Below are positions 53,546 to 64,000 of a stretch of DNA of 64,000 nt, one piece after another. The DNA is from Brassica napus. Taxonomy: Eukaryota; Streptophyta; Magnoliopsida; Brassicales; Brassicaceae. A model generated the notes under the pieces. The model had not been told where the DNA came from. It ran no database searches and was given only the letters and a program-made list of their open reading frames with translations. The stretch's first letter is position 1; each line of letters begins with the position of its first letter. The DNA is taken from positions 4,272,162 through 4,336,161 of the forward strand of contig NC_063435.1 in the NCBI RefSeq assembly GCF_020379485.1. The letters run 5' to 3'. Position numbers and translations under genes: made by a program.

Positions 53546-53906
53546 TAACTTTTTTATTTTATTTTAATTATAATTGACTTTTAAATAAATAATAATATTT
53601 TTATTTTATTTATAACTATAGTTATAAAAATTAATAATTAGTATGTAAACAAAAAGGTGTGATTTTATATTGTAAGAATTGTATTTCTTCATACACAAGT
53701 ATTTTAGTTACAATCATAAAAAGTTTGAGGACTACTTTGTAAATAAAAAAGTTTGTCTCTATTATAGAGGAATGCTATTTTTTCCCCTAAATATAGAGGA
53801 AAAAATAGCAATCTCTATTTTAGGGGAAGAAATAAGGATGGGTTGGAGCTGATTTTACTCTATTATAGCATTTAGAGGCAAATATAGGGAAGGGTTGGAG
53901 ATGCTT

Positions 53907-54896
53907 TAATGGAACAAATATTGGACCGACTATCTATTGATATGATTTGATGTATCAACAAGATATATAAATGATTAAATCAAAAATGAATCACGGGAGG
54001 CATCAATCGACTACAAAGCATTAGATTGGAATGGTAGTCTCAACGTCGCTAGCTTAACCTCCCTAAAAATAGCAACCTTTAGATGTGCACATCAGAGATG
54101 TCAATTTCGAAAATCATTTGGTACATAACTTTGTTGAATGTAAGTGATGAAAATATATGATATAATTTTTTGATTCCACATTAGATTGAAGTTGCTTCTG
54201 ATTATAAACAGGTTTTTTGGTTGAATATAATTTACATTCATTCAAAAAAATGATATATGGATAATTACTCTACTATTTTTTTAAGAAAGTATCAGAAATG
54301 TGAAAGTATCTATGTGAAATATAACCAAGATTTAGGGCCATATATATGTAAAATTTTAATTACTCTTTTTTTACATTTTAGATGAACACGCAACATTATT
54401 TTGACCAAATGTGAACGGGTATCCAATAAAAATAGTTATATTATTATCTTGTAAATTTTTATTACTATACTTATAAGCTTAAATCCTTAAGGTTTGCCGA
54501 CATTTGTATTCATTTGTTTTCTTAATCCAATATAATATAGGTGTGAATCTTAAATCAACAAGAAGATCTATAAAAAAAGCATACCAAGAAATCAAAATGA
54601 ATTTATCAAACCAAAAAAAAAAAATGAAAGCTAAAACATGATGGGCAATAGAAATTAGATGCATCTCAATTTCCATATTTATTTTTCCTCACAGAAAGAA
54701 ATATGATGATGGGACGTAAATAAAGGTGAGCAACTACAATATGAATAATCAAGTCCAACTTGTTTGCTTGTGACTTGTGACTGAGCAAAAATAAAAGTCA
54801 TCCTCTCTTTCTCACAATCACACACACACATACACTTGACTCGCAAACAAAATCAAGAACCCAATACCTAAACTACATCCTGATATAATTACATAG
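53907..54896. other. Intergenic upstream of the LSH5-type gene
   Basis: No gene seen. The final 150 bp include a CA-rich stretch (CACACACACACA, about 54822-54832), likely in the 5' leader. The rest is AT-rich. Confidence 0.45.
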
Positions 54897-55442
54897 ATGG
54901 AGGGAGAAACCGCTGCGAAGGCAGCAGGGAGTTCCTCCTCATCACCAAGCCGCTATGAGTCACAGAAAAGACGAGACTGGAACACTGTCCTTCAGTATTT
55001 AAAGAACCACAAGCCACCTCTGAGCCTGTCTCGTTGCAGTGGCGCACACGTCATCGAGTTCCTTAAGTACCTCGACCAGTTTGGTAAGACCAAAGTCCAC
55101 GTCCTTGCTTGTCCCTTCTTTGGAGAGCCGAACCCACCGGCTCAGTGCACTTGCCCTCTCCGGCAAGCTTGGGGAAGCCTCGACGCTCTCATCGGCCGTC
55201 TAAGGGCTGCGTTTGAGGAAATAGGCGGTGGTCTTCCTGAGTCAAACCCTTTCGCCGCCAAAGCTGTTAGGATCTATCTTAAGGAAGTCCGTGAAACTCA
55301 GGCTAAGGCTCGAGGGATTCCCTACGATAAGAAAAAACGAAAACGGCCTCTTACAGCCAAGGCAACTCCCAACGTCGATGATGGAGAAAGCAGTGGAGGA
55401 AGTGGTGGTGCTGCTTTGGTCGTTTCTTCAACTATGGTATAG
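54897..55442 (+). CDS. LSH5: ALOG-domain protein LSH5 (At5g58500-like)
   Basis: Single-exon 181-aa protein. After a serine-rich start ([20 protein letters not shown]) comes a full ALOG/DUF640 domain (about 20-145: [20 protein letters not shown], then [20 protein letters not shown]), with the zinc-ribbon-like insert ([20 protein letters not shown]) and the conserved [18 protein letters not shown] and [17 protein letters not shown] lysine/arginine nuclear signal (KKKRKRP) follows. ALOG proteins (LSH1/G1) are nuclear DNA-associated regulators of organ boundaries and growth. Intronless, as usual in the family. Complete and probably functional. Confidence 0.95.
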   Translation: MEGETAAKAAGSSSSSPSRYESQKRRDWNTVLQYLKNHKPPLSLSRCSGAHVIEFLKYLDQFGKTKVHVLACPFFGEPNPPAQCTCPLRQAWGSLDALIGRLRAAFEEIGGGLPESNPFAAKAVRIYLKEVRETQAKARGIPYDKKKRKRPLTAKATPNVDDGESSGGSGGAALVVSSTMV

Positions 55443-56671
55443 TCACGCCACCGACGGAATCCAAATACCTGATGCTAAATCTTAATAAAGTATTTATAAA
55501 TGGTTTAGTAATTATTATGTTCTTTACATTCTAAATAATCAAATGTTTTGTGTATTAAGTATTGAGATGTATTATGTATACTGCAATTGTATACATGGAA
55601 AAGAGGATGACCCATTATTAATTAAAAATTTATTATGTTTAGTTATATACAGTGATCGCTTATTTTTTTTCCACCGTGACTGATTGATCAGTACGAAAGT
55701 GTATATAGTTGTGATGTTTGTACGTGCGAACTCTTGAAGCTCACGTCAGTTGTGATTTTTCTCACAAGTCACGAATCTTCAGGTGCTTTCTTTTAAATCT
55801 TTAATGATGATGGTGAGCTTTGATGATGATGGTGATGATCATGTTCCCGCTATCACACGTTATGTAATTTTCTCTAGAAACATGATAAGAGAAGAGGGAT
55901 AATAGTACAAACTCAAGATCCATTTTTCTTAGAAATAGCAAAACTAAAATATTAAATAATAGTGGGTGGTCTTAAATAAATAAGTTAAAATTTGGAAAGG
56001 ACTAGTGGCCAACCTAGCATTAATTCTCTTGGTAACCAATATACAAATCTTTATCTTAATATAGAGAAACTCTACATTCTCATTCTTTTGAATTTTTTTT
56101 TCCAAACCTAACACATTTTTAAGTTTTATTTCAAACGTTACACACTTGCATATATCTCAAACTCAAAGCACTTTCTTAGCACAAGGAAAAAAAAAACAGT
56201 TAGCTAATTTGGATATAATAATTAGAGATGATTACATGGTCTTCAAGATGGGATAGTACTTTGGAACGTGCAAATTAGTAAGATGGCAGATTGAAATCCT
56301 ACATGTTCATATTTTGCCATTAATTTATTTGCCAAAAGAGCGTAGTATATTTTGAAAATGATTATAGTTACTAGGTGTTTAAAATCAGGATGGAAAATAT
56401 GAAAAAAATATAACAACTATTTAATAGATTAAAAAACTATTGTTATGTTCGGACCAAAAAGTAAAAATAAATAAAATAAGTGATGTGCTGAAATCTGAAT
56501 ATGAAAGGAGTAGACTTCAATTAAATTGAAACGAGTATGAATAGACTGACCAACTGTGTCTGTGCGAGAAAAAAAGAAATCGTAGGGTATTTTCACATTC
56601 CATTTGTCAGTAGAGCAGGGACAAAAACGTGTGTCCTTAAGAAATAGAAGAAAACTGAATAAAAAATCAGA
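55443..56671. other. Intergenic between LSH5 and tRNA-Ser, no gene seen
   Basis: Contains a short ATGATGATGG-rich low-complexity patch (about 55804-55840). The minus-strand frame at 56429-56704 overlaps the tRNA and is not supported. Confidence 0.5.
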
Positions 56672-56753
56672 CGTCGACAGCAGGATTCGAACCTGCGCGG
56701 GCAAAGCCCAATTGATTTCGAGTCAATCTCCTTAACCACTCGGACATATCGAC
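56672..56753 (-). tRNA. tRNA-Ser (anticodon CGA)
   Basis: 82-nt type-II tRNA on the minus strand. Acceptor stem GTCGATA pairs with TGTCGAC (one G-U), discriminator G at 56672. D arm with A-box-like TGTCCGAGTGGTTAAGG; anticodon stem ATTGA/TCAAT with loop CTCGAAA, anticodon CGA at 56718-56720; long variable arm (GGGCTTTGCCC); T arm GCAGG-TTCGAAT-CCTGC carrying the B box. No intron. Serine is read from UCG codons. It looks intact. Confidence 0.95.
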
Positions 56754-57292
56754 AATTTGTGTAAAGTTAAACATAAAACTAATATAACACACAATAAATC
56801 ACTTCCCTATAGTAAAAAAAAATCCAGTGCAAATTGTTCAGTGCCACTTATCTTCGAAGAATTCTTTATAATCATCAATTATCGAGTATTCCACACTTGG
56901 TTTGGTTTGCAGGTGCGTAGCAGTTGTAGATGAGCTATTTCTCTAGAGCTATGGCAAACAGTACAGCCCTTTTGTCAATGGAGCAGCGATGAACATCCAA
57001 ATTAAAGGCTTTAGCTAAGGCGAGCTTGGCAAGTGGAGGGAAGTTCGCAGTCCTCTTTAGCTTTAACTCCTTTCTTTCTGAATCTGGTCGACCTTACCTC
57101 AACAAGACAATGATCCAACTCCTCTCCTTTCTCACAAGGCATCACTCTCATTTCCTTGTTTCAATCTTTCGTTTTCTAAGCTTAATTACGACCGCGGAAG
57201 CGTTCTTGAAAGGACTAATAAGTCGCTTACAAAAAAAGACTGGTTCTGACTTTGGAGTATTCATATTCATATTAAAACTAAAAATTTGATAT
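56754..57292. other. Intergenic, no gene supported
   Basis: An open frame at 57026-57289 has no recognised domain. A stretch near 56895-57010 may be decayed coding sequence or transposon. Confidence 0.4.
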
Positions 57293-57491
57293 TGGGCTGG
57301 GCCAATAAGGTTACATGCCTATGGGCCTTTCCAGACGGTGTCGTTTTGAGTGATGGGAAAATAAGTTCAGTTGGTTTTACAAACCGGTCGGCAAAGATGA
57401 GATTTTAAGACAATTAACAGAGACAACTACTGTTTCTAAAGAAGCCGACAGTTAGCAAAGAGTTTTGGTCTGTCGTTTATCGCAAACCCTA
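57293..57491 (+). promoter_or_regulatory. TAF15b promoter/leader with site II and telo-box motifs
   Basis: Two overlapping site II motifs (TGGGCT 57293-57298, TGGGCC 57298-57303), a third TGGGCC at 57322-57327, and a telo box AAACCCTA at 57484-57491, four bases before the ATG. Site II elements (TCP-bound) with a telo box are typical of plant genes for translation and other growth-linked functions. Confidence 0.65.
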
Positions 57492-57495
57492 GGTC

Positions 57496-59180
57496 ATGTC
57501 TGGTGGAGGGGCGTCTATCCCCCCGTCCTACGGAGGAGGTGGAGGTTATGGCGGCCGTGATGCTGGATATGGAGGACGCGGTTCCTCCGGCGGACGCGGT
57601 GGTTACAGCGGCGGAGGCGGAAGAGGCAATCGAGGTTTGTGATTCCGATTGCTCCAGATCTGAATTTTATTTTATTTTACTATCTTTAGATTTGTCCTTG
57701 AATGTTTTGATTGGATTCAGGCGGCGGCGGTGGATATCAAGGAGGTGATCGCGGTGGAAGAGATGGTGGCGGCAGAGACGGTGATTGGCGTTGCCCTAAC
57801 CCTAGGTAATGATTGCACTAATCTCTTAAATCTTTTAGTTTATTTAGGATCCCATTGTGTAATCAAATTAGATTGTCTGCTGGCTTCCTTACTGGAAGTA
57901 TGTTTTGAAGTTGTTTACCCTCGGAACTGTTTGTATATATAGCTGTGGGAACGTGAACTTTGCAAGGAGAGTTGAGTGTAACAAGTGTGGTGCACCTACT
58001 CCATCTGGTACTGGTGACCGGGGAGGTGGTCATGGTAGTGGTAGGAGCTATGAGAGTAGTAGATATGATGGTGGCAGTAGGAGCAGTGGTGGTGGTGGTG
58101 GCTCTTATGGTAGTAACAATCAACATAGAGATAGGGATAATGGTTCTTATGGTCAGGGTCCTACACCTCCTCCCTTGGCTGCTATTCCATCTTATGATGG
58201 TTCTGGGAGCTACCCTCCACCACCTTCCGGGTATGGTATGGAAGCAGTTCCCCCTCCTTCAAGCTATTCTGGTGGACCCCCATCATATGGTGGTCCCACA
58301 AGGGGATATGGTGGTAGCGCTCCTAGTGATGGAGGAGATGCACCTGCTGAAAAAGTCAAGCAGTGTGATGAAAATTGTGATGAGACTTGTGATAATGCGA
58401 GAATATACATCTCTAATTTACCTCCGGATGTGACTGTTGATGAACTCAAGGATCTCTTTGGTGGCATTGGCCAAGTAATAACACTGGTCTTTTTTTTTAC
58501 TTCTGTTGTGTTTTTTACTTGTTGGAATGAGCTTTCTCCCTTGCCATGGATTCTTGTTTCTGTATTTGTTTATTAGTGTCCTGATTTGGAGTGCACTTCC
58601 TGTTGGATAGGTTGGAAGAATCAAGCAGAAGCGGGGTTACAAAGATCAGTGGCCCTATAATATCAAGATTTACACTGATGACAAGGGAAAGAATAAAGGT
58701 GACGCCTGCTTAGCGTATGAAGATCCTTGCGCCGCACACTCTGCAGGCGGCTTTTTCAACAGTATGTACCATGGAATTGCAGTCTTGTTTATTGAATTAT
58801 TTAAATAGTTCCATTACGATGGTGGATTGTTTTGTAGATTATGAAATGAGGGGGAACAAGATTGGTGTAACGATGGCAGAGAAGTCTGCGCCCAAAGCTC
58901 CTGCTTTTGACCAGAGGTAGCGTTCTTGATTCTTTATTAGTACTTCACATCTTTAGTCACCACTACTACATCTTGTAGGTTGTTGTCACTTTTATGTTCA
59001 GCAGTAACCTGTTTTTTAATTAGTTGGTAATGATGTGTTCATTGCAAAACTTGTAAATGGTGCAGAGGCGGTGGTAGAGGAGGAGGATGTGGCTATGGTG
59101 GGGGAGACAGAAGAAGGGATAACTATGGGTCAGGACCAGACAGAAACCACCATGGGGGAAACAGGTCTCGTCCATATTGA
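57496..59180 (+). CDS. TAF15b: TAF15b-like RNA-binding protein (FET/TAF15 family, At5g58470-like)
   Basis: Six exons: 57496-57634, 57721-57805, 57943-58474, 58611-58761, 58838-58916, 59066-59180; 366 aa. N-terminal RGG/GYGG-rich low-complexity region; RanBP2-type zinc finger split by intron 2 (GDWRCPNPSCGNVNF, ARRVECNKCGAP); Gly/Ser/Tyr/Pro-rich stretch; RRM (RNP2-like IYISNLPPDVTVDELKDLF, then RGYKDQWPYNIKIYTDDKG, KGDACLAYEDPCAAHSAG); and a short RGG tail ending GNRSRPY. Zinc finger plus RRM plus RGG is the FET layout (FUS/EWS/TAF15). In Arabidopsis TAF15b is a P-body/RNA-decay factor linked to flowering and immune responses. Splice sites are GT-AG and the frame holds. Somewhat shorter than I recall for the Arabidopsis protein. 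Confidence 0.93.
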
Positions 59181-59939
59181 GAGGAAGAGAAGAATCAATG
59201 AAGCAGATGTTATTTGTTCTAAGAGTTGTGTGTTCTATGAATTATCAATATATTGGAGATACCAAACAAAAATGTAGGTTTTTTTTGTTCACGATTGCGG
59301 TCTGAACTGGACATGTCTGATACCTCCTCTATTTTTTTCTTAGGTAGGGTTCACTCGAAAATATCTATCATTTGTTGGAGAATATTATTGTGTGAATATG
59401 TAAGAGATACAAAAATATCAAACCAGTTTCGGATGTTTACCGTCTACATAAACATTCTATTTGAAGTAAAGGGGCTCCTTCTCAGCTATCTTGGAATCCT
59501 TCTCAATTAGACAAAGATCTCGGTTCTCTTTACCTGTTCAATCTGGTAAGCAAGAGCCTTGAACTGAAAGTTAAAGAGTTGAGAGATTCGGACGGTTTTA
59601 AATGTGTAAAATTCAATTTTCGAACGACATTATTTCACCAATCATGTGTTCTTGACATCAAACTGTCTTTACAAGCCATTTCTCTTTTTCTACCGATTTT
59701 CTTTCTCACTTTCTACTTGAATTCCACACATTTTGAACTGTTAGTCATTTTTACTATCGTTTACATCACATTTCGAAAAGAAAAAAAAATTTCAATAAAT
59801 ATAATCTATCTGCAGACAAAAAAATGATCTATCCATCCCTTTAACCAAATAGTAAACCTTACCTTTACCGTTAGTTTCCATCTCGTTTACACAAGCTCAA
59901 CGAATCCGGGAATGAAGGGGGAGATACACATAAAAGCAA
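59181..59939. other. 3' flank of TAF15b; no gene seen
   Basis: Contains the TAF15b 3' UTR. Small open frames (59253-59827) are AT-rich and not recognisable. Confidence 0.5.
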
Positions 59940-60045
59940 GAAGAAGCCATGGAACTCAGGATGGATGGCGCCATTTATATACAAACGTATGTATACTAAT
60001 TGACTGAGTTATGGCGCTATCCCTCCTGAGCTTTAGAGCTACTTC
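59940..60045 (-). ncRNA. MIR390B: MIR390 precursor (MIR390b-like)
   Basis: On the minus strand the 5' arm reads exactly miR390 (AAGCTCAGGAGGGATAGCGC then C) at 60033-60013. The 3' arm carries the star strand (about 59970-59950, CGCCATCCATCCTGAGTTCC), which pairs with it except for a few mismatches; the stem extends outward (AAGTAGCTCTAAAGC against GTTCCATGGCTTCTT). The loop contains TTTGTATATAAAT. Mature miR390 loads AGO7 and triggers TAS3 ta-siRNAs that restrain auxin response factors ARF2/3/4. In Arabidopsis, as recalled, MIR390b (At5g58465) lies between At5g58460 (CHX25) and At5g58470 (TAF15b), the same neighbours as here. Confidence 0.96.
60013..60033 (-). ncRNA. Mature miR390 (21 nt)
   Basis: Perfect 21-nt match to the canonical plant miR390, starting with 5' A as needed for AGO7 loading. 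Confidence 0.96.
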
Positions 60046-61854
60046 TCTACTATTCCAGCTGAGATTTATATGCATATGTATCTTCCTCTACATGTGTTTT
60101 GATGTTATATGTACATACACATATTCATAGATAAGTAATTTGAGAGAGGAGCTTGTATCACATTGCTGTATTTATAGTCTGAAGGTCCCCAGTAATACAA
60201 CAACAATTATATAATATCAGCACTTTGAATGCATTCCCATACCCACATAAATGCTTTTTTGTTTGTTTTACTAGTAAAAAATAGGAAGCTATAAGAGAAT
60301 ATATAATTGATATATGCATTATTTATAGGACGAATTACGAATGGTGGAGAGCGTACCACTGGGCACTGGTTAACCTATATATATATATATATATTATAGT
60401 ATAAGATTTGTCTCCATTTTGTTAAAATTACATATAATAAATGTTTTTTTTTGAAACTAGATATAATAAATGTTGATTTATAGATTAGTGTTGGACCTCA
60501 CTACACTTTGTCGGACTATATTTATGAAATGTTATTTATAAATGAAATATGCCTAGATATATAAATGCAGTGTAACCGACTAGTATTATATTACCGGGTT
60601 TTGGGTAGTAAAAATTTTAATTTCTCCATGGCGCAAACTTTACTCAGCATGGGCACGAGTCTCCTACGGTTAGACATGAGACTAAAGTAAATGCAAAACC
60701 CATAGTAAAATGCTAAAGATTAAAGTGAGTGATGCATTCAATATTGGACGTAAGGTTCCACCTAATTCTCTTTCATTTCAGAATATTTATTTTTATGACA
60801 ATTGAGTACTGTTATAAACTTATAATTTACACCTTACGTACAAGTAATATTGATATGTCCAGAAGGAAAAATAATTATCTCTCCATTTTATTATACGACC
60901 CGTTTCATACTTTCTACTAATTTAAATAATACTGTTTTCGCCTATATTACTGTTAAATAATTACGGTCAGTGAAATGAGTTGAAAATTGTATTACTGTTG
61001 GTTGTCAAGTGTGTTAATACTGTTTTCACCTATATTGTTTTATGTTTTTTAGCTGAATTACGTTCAATGAAATGAGAATTGAAAAGAGGATATTGAAAAT
61101 TGTATTACTGTTGGTTCTTTACTGTCAAGTGTGTTAATGTGGAAAGATACATGCATGATTATAATGTTTAAAACAACAAGTATTATGTGGGGAATGTATG
61201 ATGAAAATAAAAATCTCAGGAAAAAAAGAATGAGGAAATAGACGCATGGGAGTTTGTGTTAGCCAGCTACCACGGCCCGTACCTCATGTTCCGGGCCCTT
61301 AATTTTATTTGCATCTAAAATTCACCCATCACATTTATAGAGTGAGGTGACATTATAACTCTCCAACATATTTAACATTACATGTGATTCTGAACACTGC
61401 AATTTGTAAAAAGAGTAACAAATATAGGATAATTCGGTGGTATATTGTATTTCAAAAAAAAAAATCGGTGGTATACATATTCTCTTCCCACATCACAGTT
61501 TATTTTCTGATTACTTCCCTGCATTTCATATATATTTTAGAAAATAAATAAATATATACAGACTAGTGTATTCAAACTATACTGTTAACAGAAAATATTA
61601 AGTGGTTCTTAAAAATATGTGTGAAAAACAATTCCAAAAGGTGCATTTTCTATTTAATTCTGCTAAAAATATGCTTTAACAAGTGAAAAATCATATTGAG
61701 AAAGAAAAAAACATGAAGACTAATCAAAAACTAACTAGAAGTGTTCCCAAAATAACGCACATCCACATCTGTTTAAAAAAAAAGAACACCAGTTTTGGAT
61801 CTATAGTATTCTTTCTCTCCACTGATGATCAGTATCATTACGCTTTGGGTGAAA
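60046..61854. other. Intergenic between MIR390 and CHX; MIR390 promoter expected here
   Basis: No protein gene seen. The miR390 transcript runs leftward, so its promoter should lie to the right of 60045. A (TA)n tract lies at about 60378-60397 and a partial duplication (TATTGAAAATTGTATTACTGTTGGTT-like, 60984 and 61090) at about 60980-61130. No clear TATA box can be chosen. Confidence 0.45.
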
Positions 61855-61965
61855 CCAAACGTGGTCTGAAAGAATAGTTTGCATGGTTAGGCATTCTCCC
61901 ATCGTGAAACAAACCGTGGTCTGAAAAATAGTTTGCATGGTTAGGTATTTTCCCAGCAATGGCCA
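61848..61965. repeat. Tandem duplication (~65-70 bp) around the CHX start region
   Basis: ACGTGGTCTGAAAGAATAGTTTGCATGGTTAGGCATTCTCCCA recurs almost unchanged as ...CCGTGGTCTGAAAAATAGTTTGCATGGTTAGGTATTTTCCCA (in pieces: GTGGTCTGAAA, AGTTTGCATGGTTAGG). The second copy contains the ATG used for the CHX gene and the first contains an equivalent ATG at 61874 that is out of frame. Confidence 0.85.
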
Positions 61966-64000
61966 GACCGTCCTGCCAATCCATCTTGGGTTCTGGCCGG
62001 ACAACCCGTCCTCCCCCGGTGATCTTATTATTACTAAAGCTTTCTCCGCCAAGCTTCCGGTGGTTTGCCGACATGTTCACAGTAAACAACCATTTGGATT
62101 GTTCAGAGGCGAAAATGCGATGAACTATGCATTTTCAACATTCTTGCTCGAGGCAGTTATTGTTATTTTCTTCATCAAAGCCACTTGCTTCATCCTCCGA
62201 CCTTTACGTCAACCTCGTATCGTCTGTGAAATCATTGTTCGTCACTCATATCTTAGATCAAGAATCTCTCAAAGAAAAAAAATTCATCAATAATAATAAT
62301 TTTTCAATAAAAAAATGTTTTTCAAAATTTGAAAAACTCATGTAAAATTTTCTTACTTAAAAACTTTAGAATGGTTCTCTCAAAAATTTTAAAACCTAAT
62401 TTACTCAAATATTTTTATTTTTGATAAATACTCTCTTTAAAAGATTTTCAATGCGGATGTCCTTATATTTCTTAATAAAATGTTTATTTAATATAATAAG
62501 AGAATGGTTTGTGTGTGTTTTGAAGGGTGGTATGATGATAGGACCGTCCATGCTTGGAGGAAGCCGTAATTTTAGTTACTACGTGTTCCCACCTATTTCA
62601 AACTACATATTCACAAACTTGGGACTAATGGGATTCTTCTACTTCTTCTTTCTCACTGCGGCCAAAACCGACGTTGCAGCCATTGCAAAGTCTCCAAAAA
62701 AGCACAAGTACATTGCTGCCATCAGCGTTCTCGTCCCAATGGTCTGCGTTGGGGCCACGGGGATGGCCATGCGTCACCAAATGGATAAAACCATGGGGAA
62801 GCCTTCTTCCGTTGGAGGAATTGCGTTTGCCTTGGCTTTTAGTTCTTTCCCTGTCATCTACACCATCTTAAGAGACATGAACCTTCTCAACTCTGAGGTG
62901 GGGAAGTTCGCCATGTCGGTGGCTCTCCTTGGGGATATGGGAGCGATCCTCGTGCTTGTCTTTTTCGAGGCTGTCGTTCAAGCAAACGTAGCAGGAGCCA
63001 AAGCAGCAGTCTTCTACATTGTATCAGTTGTTATATTCAGCGCTTTTATGATTTTGGTCGTGAAACGAGCATTTGAGTGGGTGGTCGACCAAACACCTCA
63101 GGGAAAACTCGTGGACCAAAACTACATTGTCATGATTCTCATGGGTGTTCTTGTTGCTTGTTTCTTAACGGACATGCTTGGTTTATTGATAGGCACCGGA
63201 CCTATTTGGTTAGGGTTAATAATCCCTCACGGTCCACCGTTGGGTTCCACGTTGGCTATTCGGAGCGAGACTTTTATACATGAATTTTTAATGCCTTTCT
63301 CGTTTGGTTTGGTGGGACTCTACACAGATGTTCACTTCCTTAGCGCTGACGCTTGGGACAACCAGCTAGCTCCTCTTGTATACATGACCACCGTTAGCTT
63401 CATCACCAAGTTTATCTCTGTGGCTGCGGCTGCTGCTTTCTTTAAAGTCCCTACTAGAGACAGTCTCACTCTTGGCCTCATAATGAACTTGAGAGGCCAA
63501 CTCGATATCATGCTCTACTTGCTTTGCTTCAGGAAACATGTTGTCAGTCTACCCGGTTTTACTCTCTTGGTTTTGCATACGGTTGTCATAACAGGAGTAT
63601 CAACACCGATCATCAGCTTCCTCTATGATCCAAATCGTCCTTACAGGATCAGCAAGCACCGGACCATCCAGCACACTCCACCATCCACCGAGATGGGTCT
63701 TGTTCTTGCCGTCTCCAACCAAGAAGCCTTGTCTGGCTTGATCACGTTCCTTGACTTTGCCTATCCCACTACAAGTAGTCCATTTGCTATATACGCAATC
63801 CAGCTAATGGAGTTGATGGGGCGAGCTTCACCAGTTTTTGTAGACCACAAGCTACAAAAAGAGGAGGAAGGAAAAGAGGGGGAGGAAGAAAAAGGGCGAG
63901 TAGACCAAATGCAAAGCGCCTTTAAGCTGTACCAAAAGAAGAGAGAGGAGTGTGTGACGCTGCGTGCCTACACTGCTCATGCTCCAAAGCGTCTAATGTA
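61937..64000 (+). CDS. CHX-type cation/H+ exchanger (CPA2; CHX25-like), 3' end outside window
   Basis: Exon 1 61937-62236, then exon 2 from 62526 (donor ATT|GTTCGT, acceptor GAAG|GGTGGT), open to the window edge, about 590 residues visible. The start ATG at 61937 (MVRYFPSNGQTVL) lies in a duplicated segment, so the real start could differ. N-terminal part: KLPVVCRHVHSKQPFGLFRG, MNYAFSTFLLEAVIVIFFIK. Exon 2 has the Na_H_exchanger core with many membrane helices (IGPSMLGGSRNF, IGTGPIWLGLIIPHGPPLGS, GLIMNLRGQLDIMLY) and then the hydrophilic C-terminal region with an acidic tract. CHX proteins sit in endomembrane, vacuole or plasma membrane and move K+/Na+/H+. The highly conserved NxRG-like motif (NLRGQLDIM) replaces the usual NTRG. 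Position next to MIR390b/TAF15b matches At5g58460 (CHX25). Confidence 0.87.

Larger units (their letters stand above)
51371..53906 (-). mobile_element. PIF/Harbinger-type element, interrupted by a Helitron
   Basis: The left edge GACCATCTCCAA and right edge (reverse complement GCATCTCCAA) are inverted ends, with further matching sub-terminal blocks (CTCTATAATAGAG and TTTTTCCTCTA on both sides). Inside the left half is a minus-strand relic of a Harbinger transposase. A 1.47-kb Helitron (52072-53545) splits the element. Target duplication (expected TAA/TTA) is not clean. The element is dead. Confidence 0.7.

Noticed and set aside
57960..58433. 157-aa frame overlapping exon 3 of TAF15b
   Set aside because: Alternate frame of the Gly-rich exon; methionine/valine repeats follow from the repeat composition.
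1..64000. CRISPR array, operon, bacterial or organelle insertion
   Set aside because: No regularly spaced repeats of CRISPR type, no polycistronic gene order, no chloroplast or mitochondrial genes; all genes are typical nuclear plant genes.

Overview
This is a 64 kb piece of nuclear plant DNA. It has AT-rich intergenic DNA, intron-containing genes with GT-AG splice sites, LTR retrotransposons, Helitrons and MITEs. The ordered gene set points to the mustard family, most likely a Brassica/Raphanus-type genome. From left to right the genes match, from memory, one block of Arabidopsis chromosome 5 read from about At5g58720 down to At5g58460: a CUE-DUF1771-Smr protein, a ROC7-type cyclophilin (broken), PI-PLC (PLC4/5 type), an ARM-repeat protein, PLC1, a 2-oxoglutarate dioxygenase, ATL63 (broken), a glutaredoxin-like protein, LSH5 (ALOG), TAF15b, MIR390b and CHX25. 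Many genes that lie between these in Arabidopsis are absent, as expected from gene loss after the Brassica whole-genome triplication. All locus names are recalled, not searched.

Layout. 1-10 kb is a transposon graveyard: a Helitron 3' end, a PIF/Harbinger transposase relic, one small secreted S-protein homologue gene, a foldback element, a degenerate minisatellite, and three Helitrons with recognisable termini. 10-13 kb carries the Smr-domain gene. 13.5-15.8 kb carries the dead cyclophilin and a poly(A)-tailed retroinsertion with an 18-bp target duplication. 16.8-19.8 kb and 30.1-32.6 kb hold two phospholipase C genes. They flank an intronless ARM gene (21.6-22.6 kb) and a chimeric cyclophilin/importin-alpha fragment split by a Copia element (23.7-28.6 kb). 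34.3-36.7 kb is a 2OG/Fe(II) oxygenase. 38.4-44.9 kb is an ATL63-type RING gene split by a very young, intact Copia element. 47.0-47.8 kb is the glutaredoxin-like gene. 51.4-53.9 kb is a Harbinger element with a Helitron nested inside. 54.9-55.4 kb is LSH5; 56.7 kb is tRNA-Ser(CGA); 57.5-59.2 kb is TAF15b; 60.0 kb is MIR390 on the minus strand; 61.9 kb to the window end is a CHX-type cation/H+ antiporter that runs off the edge.

The genes do not form one pathway. Two encode enzymes of inositol-lipid/Ca2+ signalling. Others are regulators of development (LSH5, miR390, possibly a gibberellin oxidase), RNA/transcription (TAF15b) and ion transport (CHX). The most striking features are host genes broken by recent retrotransposons and a captured chimeric gene, rather than a new cellular system.
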